A stretch of DNA of 11,181 nt, taken from positions 1 to 11,181 of the forward strand of contig JAKAZC010000055.1 of NCBI GenBank assembly GCA_021826655.1, in the 5' to 3' direction. The stretch is from Actinomycetes bacterium. Its GTDB lineage: Bacteria > Actinomycetota > Acidimicrobiia > Acidimicrobiales > RAAP-2. Position 1 is the first letter of the stretch. Every line of letters begins with the position of its first letter. Both the position numbers and the translations under genes were made by a program. The notes below the pieces were generated by a model. That model saw only the letters and a program-made list of their open reading frames with translations, was not told where the DNA came from and made no database searches. Shown here in pieces: positions 1 through 5,729 of this stretch.

Positions 1-194
1 CTGCGTCGTGGAGGTGCGGCCTACGGTTGCGGACCAGCGCCGGATTCCGACCGGCTTCCCCGCCCGGGGACTTCATGCTGCAGGCTCGACTCTACCATCC
101 GGTCCCGCTGGTACCCGCTGGTTCCCCTGGCCGCCTGGCCGCCTGGCACTCGTTCGCACCCCGCAACCGCCGAGGGCCGTCGCCGTCCGCCCGG
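1..194. other. Window edge, no gene recognised
   Basis: This stretch lies downstream of the glycerate kinase stop codon. Open frames crossing it have no recognisable motif and run through as shadows of the kinase. Short tandem duplications are visible (CCGCTGGT repeated near 106-125 and TGGCCGCC repeated near 128-145). No clear terminator hairpin with a T-tract was seen. Confidence 0.4.
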
Positions 195-1250
195 CTACGG
201 GTGATGCCCCGCCGGCTCGGCCACGTCCGGCGCCGGACCCAGCCACGCGGCCGTCGCCTGGTACACGCACGCCACCGTGTCCCCGAGCGCGCGGTCCACG
301 CCGCACCGGTCGACCAGGGTCAGCACGGTGCACCCCGCGCCTTCCAACCGGGCCACCACGCTGGTGTTGGTCGCCCGGCCGACCAACACCAGCGTGGTGA
401 TCCCCCGGGCCCGGGCGTCCCCCACCACACCGCCGACGACCTTGCCGGCCAGCGAGGCGGGATCGAGCGCCCCCTCGCCGGTCAGGACGCGGTCCGCACC
501 GACGAGCGCCTCGTCCAGGCCGACCAGTCCGGCCACCAGCCGGAAGCCCGATCGCAGCCGACCGCCGAGTGCCACCACCGCACCGCCCACACCGCCGGCC
601 GCGCCGGAGCCAGGAACGCCCCGGACGTCGGTTCCGAGGTCGCGGGCCCACACCCGGGCCTGTTGACCGAGCCGTCGGGTGAGCACCGTCACCTCGTCGG
701 GACCGGCGCCCTTCTGTGGCCCGAACACCACAGCGGCATCCTCGTACCGGGTGACGACGTCACAGGCCCCGACGAGGTCGACGCCGCCGAGTCCACCCGC
801 CTCGTCGACGGCCTCCCACACCCCCCGACCGCCGTCCGTGGTCGCCGAGCCCCCCAGGCCGAGGATCACCGTGCCTCCGGGGCCCACCAGGCGGGAGGCG
901 GCGACCACCAGCTCCCCTGTCCCCCGCGACGTGGCCCGGACCGGGTCGTTCCGTTCCGGTCCGCCGGCCAACTCCAGTCCCGAGGCCCGCGCCATCTCGA
1001 CCACGGCCACACCGTCACCGCGTCGCCACTCGGCCTCCACCGGCGAACCGTCGGGGCCGGTGACCGGTGTGACCACGAGCTCGGGGCAGAGGCCCGCGCA
1101 CGCGTCCAGCAGCCCCTCACCACCGTCGGACATGGGGAGGCGCAGCGCGTCCCAGCCGAGGTCGGTGGCGGCTACCGCCATCGCCCCTGCGACGTCCGCC
1201 GCCGTGGCCGTCCCCCGGAACTTGTCCGGCGCGACCACGACCCGAGGCAT
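195..1250 (-). CDS. glxK: Glycerate kinase (GlxK/GarK family)
   Basis: The 351-residue product belongs to the GlxK/GarK glycerate kinase family, which phosphorylates D-glycerate with ATP in the cytoplasm and feeds glyoxylate, glycolate or sugar-acid breakdown into glycolysis. Family motifs are in the expected order: PDKFRGT at residues 8-14, PMSDGGEG at 39-46, LGGSATTDGG at about 132-141, FGPQKGA at about 176-182, GSGAAGG at about 214-220 and TGEGALDPASLAGK at about 257-270. Length is slightly short of the usual 370-380 residues, but no motif is missing. The ATG at 1250 has an AGGG about 7 bases upstream and the stop is TAG at 195-197. It lies about 70 bases downstream of the xylB remnant in the same direction, so it may once have been the last gene of that operon. 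The symbol is by family; the product position (2- or 3-phosphoglycerate) cannot be read from sequence. Confidence 0.93.
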   Translation of the reverse strand: MPRVVVAPDKFRGTATAADVAGAMAVAATDLGWDALRLPMSDGGEGLLDACAGLCPELVVTPVTGPDGSPVEAEWRRGDGVAVVEMARASGLELAGGPERNDPVRATSRGTGELVVAASRLVGPGGTVILGLGGSATTDGGRGVWEAVDEAGGLGGVDLVGACDVVTRYEDAAVVFGPQKGAGPDEVTVLTRRLGQQARVWARDLGTDVRGVPGSGAAGGVGGAVVALGGRLRSGFRLVAGLVGLDEALVGADRVLTGEGALDPASLAGKVVGGVVGDARARGITTLVLVGRATNTSVVARLEGAGCTVLTLVDRCGVDRALGDTVACVYQATAAWLGPAPDVAEPAGHHP

Positions 1251-1318
1251 GCCCGGACCCTACCGAGCACCGGACCTCCGGGTCGGATCGCGTCCATCGG
1301 CGGCGCGCCGGGGCCCGG

Positions 1319-1642
1319 TCAGCCCCGAGGCCGGGCGTAGGTACCCCGAACGGCGGCGGCGTCCACCGACCCGTCGGACTCGATCCGGTTCCCGCCCCCC
1401 AACCCCCAGGCCGCCTGGACCGGGTCGACCGGGCGGCCCGTCAGGACCGCGGCCGCCTGCACCGCAGCGCCGGTGGCGAAGGGCTCGTCCGTGTCGGGCA
1501 CCAGGACGGCACGTCCCGACGGGTCGAAGTAGCCGGTCCCCCAGGCCTCGCCGCGGTCCGTGACCGTCCGTCCGGTCAGGCGGTACGTCAGGTAGTCGTA
1601 GGGGAACAGGATCGACCGCACGGCGCGGGCGGTGTCCGGCCG
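1319..1642 (-). pseudogene. xylB: Xylulokinase remnant (middle joined to C-terminus)
   Basis: Two pieces of xylulokinase, the FGGY-family enzyme that phosphorylates D-xylulose, are read in one frame. The first (about 1511-1642) carries the pattern [16 protein letters not shown] followed by [13 protein letters not shown], typical of the middle of XylB. It passes directly in frame into a C-terminal piece (1319-1510) with [20 protein letters not shown] and a [10 protein letters not shown] tail, ending in TGA at 1319-1321. Compared with the usual ~480-residue enzyme, the N-terminal ATP-site region and a large central block are absent, so no working kinase can be made. Third-position G/C remains high, so decay is probably recent. 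Upstream it abuts a GH3 fragment in another frame. Assignment rests on recalled family patterns. Confidence 0.75.
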
Positions 1643-1652
1643 ACCCGGGCAG

Positions 1653-1799
1653 TCCGGCGAAGACGAACAGGACCGTCGAGCCGGGACGGTCACCGGCGTT
1701 CGTCACCGAGATCTCGAGTGAGGCCGCGGTGACGACCGGTCCGTCGTGGTGCAGCCGCAGGGACGCCGGGTCCGGGACGATCGCGGTGTATCCCATCCC
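1653..1799 (-). pseudogene. C-terminal fibronectin-like end of a GH3 glycosidase (fragment)
   Basis: About 49 codons resemble the fibronectin III-like C-terminal domain of family 3 glycoside hydrolases (beta-glucosidase/beta-xylosidase). GMGYT matches the conserved G-L-G/S-Y-T turn and [17 protein letters not shown] matches the V-T-N-T-G-D-R-x-G-x-x-V-x-x-x-Y strand pair. It is fused in frame to the xylA fragment at its start, where GHVGA changes to GMGYT, and leaves frame into xylB at its end. The catalytic (alpha/beta)8 and (alpha/beta)6 domains are absent, so this is a scrap. A beta-xylosidase would suit the xylA/xylB company, but the substrate cannot be read from this domain. Confidence 0.6.
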
Positions 1800-2481
1800 C
1801 GCGCCGACGTGACCGTGGAACAGGTCGTCCCGTGCGACCGACGGGCGGCGCAACTTGGTGTCGAGGTTGAGGCCACCGGTGGCGAACCCGCCCCCGGCCA
1901 GGATCTCGTAGAGGACCAACGCGCTCTTCTCCGCCGAATTCGGGAACTGGTCGGTGTCCCACCCGTTCTGCGGGGTGCCCCGGTTGGCATCGATCCAGGC
2001 GAACGCACCGGCGGACAGGGCGGTCGCCACCTCGTGGTGGAAGGTGTGGCCTGCCAGGGAGGCGTGGTTCGCCTCCAGGTTGAGCCGCATCTCGCCCTCC
2101 AGGCCGTGCCGGGCGAGGAAGCCGACGATGGTGGCCACATCGTGGTCGTCCTGGTGGTTCGGGGGCTCGGCCGGCCCGGGCTCGACGAGGACGGTACCGG
2201 TGAGCCTCGAACGCCGCCCTCATCTTCTCCCGTGCCGCCGCCATCGGGTCACGCCCCGACGCGCTCCACGGTCGGTCGAGCGTGCCTACCCCGAAGCCGT
2301 CGGTGCCCGGCCACACGAAGCTGTGCCGGTAGCACACGGCCATCCGGAGGTGGTCCTCCATGCGCCGACCGGCGACGACCAGGTCGGCGTCGTACCACCG
2401 GTAGGTCAGCGGGTCGTCGCCGTCCGGTCCGACGAAGCGGACCGGCCCCACCCCGGCGAAGAACTCGCCGGGTCCGGTCAC
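1800..2481 (-). pseudogene. xylA: Xylose isomerase remnant with an internal, frame-shifting deletion
   Basis: This was xylose isomerase, which converts D-xylose to D-xylulose. The N-terminal piece (2206-2481, 92 codons from GTG) has RMEDHLRMAVCYRHSFVWPG and DGFGVGTLDRPW, as in the E. coli-type enzyme. At about 2204-2206 the reading jumps out of frame to a later piece (1800-2204) with [44 protein letters not shown] and [11 protein letters not shown], which carry metal-ligand and substrate-pocket regions. By comparison with E. coli XylA, roughly 150 residues between the pieces are missing, as is everything after GHVGA. The frame change and the lost barrel centre make it inactive. A complete enzyme is about 390-440 residues. 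It is the first of the fused xyl remnants. Confidence 0.85.
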
Positions 2482-2595
2482 GTCCCCGTCGGTCCGTGTC
2501 TGAGGCTGTACACCCTGGCATCATCGCGTCCAGGTCCCGCACGCGCCACCGACCGCCCCGGATGAGGACGGCACGGGGTGTGTAGGGTCGCACCG
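2482..2595. promoter_or_regulatory. Divergent intergenic region between the xylA remnant and the membrane protein gene
   Basis: This 114-base gap separates two genes read away from each other, so it must have held promoters for both. An imperfect palindrome around TGTACA near 2506-2514 could be an operator half-site. No convincing -35/-10 pair was found by eye. Confidence 0.3.
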
Positions 2596-3009
2596 ATGGT
2601 CCCGTCCATACCGGAGCCGCCGACGGCCGACGTGCGTGCCTTCGACGGACCGCTCCCGAAGGACCTGCGGGAGGCCCTTCGGGCCGAGTGGGCCCGGGTG
2701 CTCCACCCACCGTTCGAGACGCCGCTGACCGCGGCCGTCGACCCGGGGCTGATGAGCTCGGCGTGGTTCTTCCTCCCCCCGAAGGCCGTCGACGAGGTGT
2801 TCACCCTCCACGGCAGCGTGGCCTTCGCGTTCGTCCTGTCGGGTTGGATGTACTCCGACGTTCCGGCCACGAACGTCCTGGCGCCGGACGGGCTCCGGAT
2901 CCGTGCGGCGATGGATCAGCCCCGGGTGCTGCGGCGTCTGCTCCTAGCCAAGGGCACGGTCCTGAGGTGCTTCGTCGCCCCGGTCTGCCTGCTGATCTCC
3001 CTGATCATT
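2596..3009 (+). pseudogene. 5' half of an IS-interrupted membrane protein gene (ABC-2 permease-like)
   Basis: This is the first 138 codons of a membrane protein, starting at ATG 2596 with AGGG 8 bases upstream; a GTG at 2578 in the same frame is less well placed. A soluble start rich in charged residues precedes a hydrophobic patch (GSVAFAFVLSGWMY). Then come VPATNVLAPD, a DQPRVLRRLLLAKGTVL amphipathic segment and a first strong helix (FVAPVCLLISLII). This layout resembles ABC-2-type permease-like proteins of actinobacteria, but the family call is tentative. The frame continues into the IS left end to 3084, adding 24 foreign codons before a stop. The other half is at 4514-5050. It is divergent from the xylA remnant, with a 114-base gap. 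Confidence 0.7.
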
Positions 3010-3065
3010 CACACTTCTCTCGAGGGTCCACCGCTGTCCGGCTGGTCCTCAATAGCTTCGGGAGC

Positions 3066-3133
3066 ACTGGAGCGTTCGGTCTGACTTGAAGTCATGTGGC
3101 GTCTTCGGGCGTCGTCGACCGGGCCCTTCCAGT
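3066..3133 (+). ncRNA. Upstream stem structure in the IS left end
   Basis: ACTGGA (3066-3071) can pair with TCCAGT (3128-3133). Inside it CGGTC (3077-3081) can pair with GACCG (3117-3121). A small hairpin TGACT-TGA-AGTCA (3082-3094) lies within. It sits just 5' of the bridge-RNA-like unit and could be the rest of the same RNA, such as the 5' stem-loop or donor-binding loop. No clear guide matching the joined element ends was found in it. Confidence 0.35.
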
Positions 3134-3148
3134 CAGCACATTGACAAC

Positions 3149-3236
3149 GGCACGCCCCGTCTCCGAGGTGGGTGATTGGTCGGGATTGCTGGAACAATCC
3201 TGACCGCCCGTCGCTCCGATCCGAGACGGCCGTGCC
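3149..3236 (+). ncRNA. Candidate bridge (seeker) RNA target-binding loop of the IS110 element
   Basis: The leader folds as a closed unit. GGCACG (3149-3154) pairs with CGTGCC (3231-3236), and CCGTCTC (3157-3163) pairs with GAGACGG (3223-3229). Together they give 13 pairs around a 2/1 internal loop. Inside is a two-sided internal loop (3164-3177 and 3206-3222), capped by an 11-pair hairpin with a six-base loop (GGTCGGGATTG at 3178-3188 with CAATCCTGACC at 3195-3205; one G-U pair). Stem, double-sided loop and hairpin are the known layout of IS110 bridge RNA loops. The 3' loop strand 3212-3221 is complementary to host bases 4514-4523 at 9 of 10 positions. RNA ends, promoter and the donor-binding loop are not resolved. 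An attenuator acting on the transposase is the alternative. Confidence 0.6.
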
Positions 3237-3264
3237 ACCCCTCAACCGCTTAAGGAAGGAAGGG

Positions 3265-4314
3265 ATGGCCATGACCATCGTAGAAGCTCCCGTCGGCATC
3301 ACGGGTGGTGTCGACACCCACCTCGACAGCCACGTCGCTGCAGCCCTCGACCCGCTGGGCAGGCTTGTCGGCACTGAGTCCTTCGACGCCGATGCCGCCG
3401 GCTACAAGGCGCTGCTGGCGTGGCTCGAGACCTTCGGCCAGGTCGACAAGATCGGTGTCGAGGGCACCGGCTCCTATGGGGTCGGACTGTCCCGGTTCCT
3501 GCGTCGCCGTGGCGTCGAGGTGATCGAAGTCAACCGCCCCAACCGCCAGTCCCGTCGCAACCACGGCAAGTCCGACCCCCTCGATGCCGTCGAAGCGGCC
3601 CGTGCCGCGATCAGTGGCCGGGCGCTCGGAACCGGCAAGACCAAGGACGGTCCTGTCGAGGCCATCCGGGTCCTAGTCGTGGCCAAGCGCTCGGCCCGAC
3701 AGGCCCGGGTGAAGGCCATCGTCCAGATGCGCCATCTGGTGATCACCGCCCCTGACCAGCTGCATTCCAGGCTGAAGGGCTTGTCGGTCACGGCCCTGGT
3801 GGCCGAATCCTCCAAGCTCCGCGCCACCCGGGCAACCGATCCGGTGACAGCGGCCACCAAGGCGTCGCTGTGCTCACTGGCCCACCGGGTCCAGGCCCTC
3901 GAGGCCGAGCTCGACGAGTTGAACGAGCAGATCGAGGCACTGCTGCTTGCCACTGCACCTGACCTCATGGCCCGGTTCGGTGTCGGACCCGACACCGCCG
4001 CGTCGCTCTTGGTGGCCGCTGGCGACAACCCTGAACGGCTGCACTCCGAGGCCGCCTGGGCGCACCTCTGTGGGGTCTCCCCGATCCCGGCCGACTCCGG
4101 GAAGAACGCCGGCCACCTACGCCGCCACTGTGGCGGTGACCGCCAGGCCAACAGCGCGCTCTGGCGCATCGCCATGGTGCGCATCGCGCATGATCCCGAG
4201 ACACGGATGTACTTCGACCGACGCGTGAAGGAGGGCCGGACCAAGCGGGACATCATCCGGATCCTGCAGCGCTACATCGCCCGCGAGGTCTATCGCTACC
4301 TCCCTCGCGGCTGA
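3265..4314 (+). CDS. IS110-family transposase (DEDD/serine recombinase)
   Basis: The 349-residue protein catalyses RNA-guided insertion and circle formation of its IS. The N-terminal RuvC-like part (about residues 12-160) shows the DEDD set: D17 in GVDTHLDSH, E66 in GVEGTGSYG, and D104 and D107 in KSDPLDAVEAA. A predicted coiled coil at about 205-228 (LEAELDELNEQIEALL) leads to the C-terminal Tnp20-type part, with GVGPDTAASLL at about 239-249. The catalytic serine is probably S278 in VSPIPADSGKN. Length is normal for the family and the gene looks intact. I chose ATG 3265 because AAGGAAGGAAGGG sits directly upstream; the frame stays open to 3172, through the structured leader. ATG 3271 is an alternative. 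The stop is TGA at 4312-4314. Confidence 0.93.
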   Translation: MAMTIVEAPVGITGGVDTHLDSHVAAALDPLGRLVGTESFDADAAGYKALLAWLETFGQVDKIGVEGTGSYGVGLSRFLRRRGVEVIEVNRPNRQSRRNHGKSDPLDAVEAARAAISGRALGTGKTKDGPVEAIRVLVVAKRSARQARVKAIVQMRHLVITAPDQLHSRLKGLSVTALVAESSKLRATRATDPVTAATKASLCSLAHRVQALEAELDELNEQIEALLLATAPDLMARFGVGPDTAASLLVAAGDNPERLHSEAAWAHLCGVSPIPADSGKNAGHLRRHCGGDRQANSALWRIAMVRIAHDPETRMYFDRRVKEGRTKRDIIRILQRYIAREVYRYLPRG

Positions 4315-4316
4315 AT

Positions 4317-4400
4317 CCCCGGGCCGTGGGTCTGGCTCATCCCTAAACTGTCGCCCTCCGGGGCTGACTTACCGGCGACCCGCCGACCCACGATCCGGGA
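4317..4400 (+). ncRNA. Strong structured RNA just after the transposase
   Basis: Starting three bases after the transposase stop, CCCGGGCCGTGGGTC (4318-4332) pairs with GACCCACGATCCGGG (4385-4399): 13 Watson-Crick pairs, one G-U and one mismatch. Inside, GTCGCC (4350-4355) pairs with GGCGAC (4374-4379), leaving a lopsided internal loop (4333-4349 against 4380-4384) and an 18-base terminal loop. There is no T-tract, so it is not an ordinary intrinsic terminator. It may be a second guide-RNA part, a 3'-end RNA of the type proposed for IS1111 elements, or an mRNA-protecting fold. Confidence 0.5.
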
Positions 4401-4460
4401 CACCTTCCACCAAGACGCGTGACTTCATAAGAGCATGCCCTCGCTCAGCGATTGGCTCAT
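4333..4460 (+). repeat. Eight-base direct repeat TGGCTCAT in the IS right end
   Basis: TGGCTCAT occurs at 4333-4340, inside the internal loop of the post-transposase RNA fold, and again at 4453-4460, about 54 bases from the right end. A copy in an RNA loop and a copy in nearby DNA could reflect RNA-DNA recognition or chance. Confidence 0.4.
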
Positions 4461-4489
4461 GAATGTTTTGTCCGCTGTCTTCACCCCGG

Positions 4490-4513
4490 AGCCCCTCGGA
4501 GGGGCTTGACATT
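4490..4513 (+). other. Right end of the IS110 element
   Basis: GCCCC-TCGGA-GGGGC (4491-4505) forms a subterminal hairpin. It is followed directly by a perfect TTGACA (4506-4511) and the terminal ATT. Many circle-forming IS110 elements carry a -35-like box at the right end that pairs with a -10 box at the left end once joined. Here no convincing -10 box lies 16-18 bases into the left end, so only the -35-like half is supported. Confidence 0.45.
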
Positions 4514-5050
4514 GATAGGAGCGTCGCCGGCGCCGGACAGTCGGACAAGATCTCGGCCGTCTACTCCGCCGTCGCGATCGGGATCGTGCCGTTCGGCGTC
4601 CTCGCCGTCTCGGGATGGCTCGGCATCGTCTACCAGTACCACCCGGTCCCCCTGCGCTACCGGTGGCGCCCCCGGCACGATTCCGGGGCGATGCTGGTGC
4701 GCTGGGGCATCCTCGTGCTCCTCCCGTACGCGATCGTTCCCGGACTGACGATCGCCTTCCTCTCCCCCTCACTCCTCATCTGGGGCCTGACCTCCCCGAG
4801 CGGACTGACCGCCAAGCTCCCCGACAACGACGTCGGGCTCGGTGTCGGGCTGGCGTGCCTGATCGCCGTCGCCGCCGTCTGGATCGGGCACCATGTCTCG
4901 CTCCGCCTGATCGCACGGCGCCGCGACGCGTCGGTGGCTTATCTGACCGACCCGTTGCGCGGTTGCGCACCCCGTTGCGCACTCTGGCAGGGTCTCACCG
5001 CCCGGTGGGCCCGGGTCGGCGGGATCCGTCCCGGACCCACGATGGCCTGA
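4514..5050 (+). pseudogene. 3' half of the IS-interrupted membrane protein gene
   Basis: This is the downstream part of the gene begun at 2596, about 178 codons ending in TGA at 5048-5050. It encodes about four further membrane helices: around AVYSAVAIGIVPFGVLAV, two around MLVRWGILVLLPYAIVP and LTIAFLSPSLLIWG, and one around GLGVGLACLIAVAAVWIG. It ends in a basic cytoplasmic tail (LRLIARRRDAS). Joined to the first half it gives a protein of about 316 residues with an ABC-2 permease-like layout. The frame stays open upstream to an ATG at 4463 inside the IS right end, so a fusion starting there is possible but has no good ribosome binding site. No ATPase partner lies in the window. Confidence 0.7.
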
Positions 5051-5062
5051 CAGGCTGGGGCC

Positions 5063-5680
5063 GTGGCAACGACCTCCGTCTTCGGCGTCGGTGACGTCGA
5101 ACGGCGAGCGCTCCTCGGCACGGCGCTCCGGGCGATCGTCAGCACCGCAGTCCTCCTCACCGTCTACTTCCTGATGCCGATGAACACGCACCATGCCGGC
5201 CACGGCCTCGTGCGCGACGTCGGGGTGATGGCCCGGCTGGGCGTCGCCACCGCGATCTTCCTGTCCGTCCTGCTCCTCGAGATCCGGGGCATCACCAAGG
5301 CGAAACATCCGATGCTGCGCGCCGCCGTGGCCATGGCGGTTGTCATCCCCCTCTTCCTGATCTTCTTCGCCTGGATCTATCTGAACCTGTCCGGCTCGGA
5401 GCCGGGCAATTTCGGCACGCACTCCGCGATGACCCGGGTGACCGGGCTGTACTTCACGGTGACGGTATTCTCCACGGTCGGGTTCGGGGACATCACGCCC
5501 CACTCCGACCTGGCCCGGATCGTCACCACCGTCCAGATGCTCGCCGACCTGGTCGTGATCGCTGTCGTCGTCCGGCTCATCCTGGGCGTGGCCGGCCGCA
5601 GCGCGGACGAGCACATTGTGACGAGGCAGGCCGAGGCGACGGCGGGAACGGGCGCCCCGCGTGCTGAACGGACCCCGTGA
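5063..5680 (+). CDS. Small potassium channel-like membrane protein
   Basis: The 205-residue protein has four hydrophobic helices at about residues 19-38, 55-73, 85-107 and 150-172. A pore helix at about 124-136 and the selectivity filter TVGFGD (138-143) lie between the last two. That is the Ion_trans_2 pore of K+ channels (pore-forming S5-P-S6 type) in the plasma membrane. GFGD rather than GYGD is common in bacterial K+ channels. The two extra N-terminal helices lack the regular arginine ladder of a voltage sensor. There is no RCK or cyclic-nucleotide domain; the polar tail after residue 176 is short. The GTG start at 5063 is 12 bases after the previous stop, with only a poor ribosome binding site. 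Confidence 0.82.
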   Translation: MATTSVFGVGDVERRALLGTALRAIVSTAVLLTVYFLMPMNTHHAGHGLVRDVGVMARLGVATAIFLSVLLLEIRGITKAKHPMLRAAVAMAVVIPLFLIFFAWIYLNLSGSEPGNFGTHSAMTRVTGLYFTVTVFSTVGFGDITPHSDLARIVTTVQMLADLVVIAVVVRLILGVAGRSADEHIVTRQAEATAGTGAPRAERTP

Positions 5681-5729
5681 CGTGACCGACTCCTGACGGA
5701 CCTCGTCGGGCACATGCCACAATGCCCGG

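Larger units (their letters stand above)
3010..4513 (+). mobile_element. IS110-family insertion sequence, about 1504 bp
   Basis: The element is bounded by the tetranucleotide CATT (left copy 3006-3009, right copy 4510-4513), so the crossover can be placed anywhere within it. Removing 1504 bases joins the membrane-protein halves in frame, which fixes the ends independently. There are no long terminal inverted repeats and no target duplication beyond the shared core, as is usual for IS110-type elements. It carries a DEDD transposase, a 255-base left non-coding end and a 199-base right non-coding end, both strongly structured as RNA. A weak subterminal inverted similarity (CTCGAGGG at 3019-3026 against the complement of CCCCTCGGAGGG at 4492-4503) recalls the IS1111 subgroup. 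The bridge-RNA-like fold upstream of the transposase recalls the IS110 subgroup. Assignment between the two is open. Confidence 0.85.

Noticed and set aside
27..1340. Long plus-strand open frame of 437 codons
   Set aside because: It is the shadow of the glycerate kinase gene. Its translation is rich in R, P, H and G without motifs, while the minus strand has the full kinase signature.
1743..2585. Plus-strand open frames across the xyl remnants
   Set aside because: The minus strand carries recognisable XylA, GH3 and XylB motifs; the plus-strand text is their complement.
3082..3100. Possible donor guide of the bridge RNA in the upstream stem
   Set aside because: Only broken matches of four or five bases to the joined element ends were found, too few to support the claim.
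3178..3205. Perfect hairpin considered as an intrinsic terminator or tRNA arm
   Set aside because: No T-tract follows, no tRNA loops or CCA end are present, and it is enclosed by a longer stem, so it fits an RNA loop unit better.
3003..4516. GAT as an alternative shared core for the IS ends
   Set aside because: Joining at GAT gives a frame shift, whereas joining at CATT restores the open frame.
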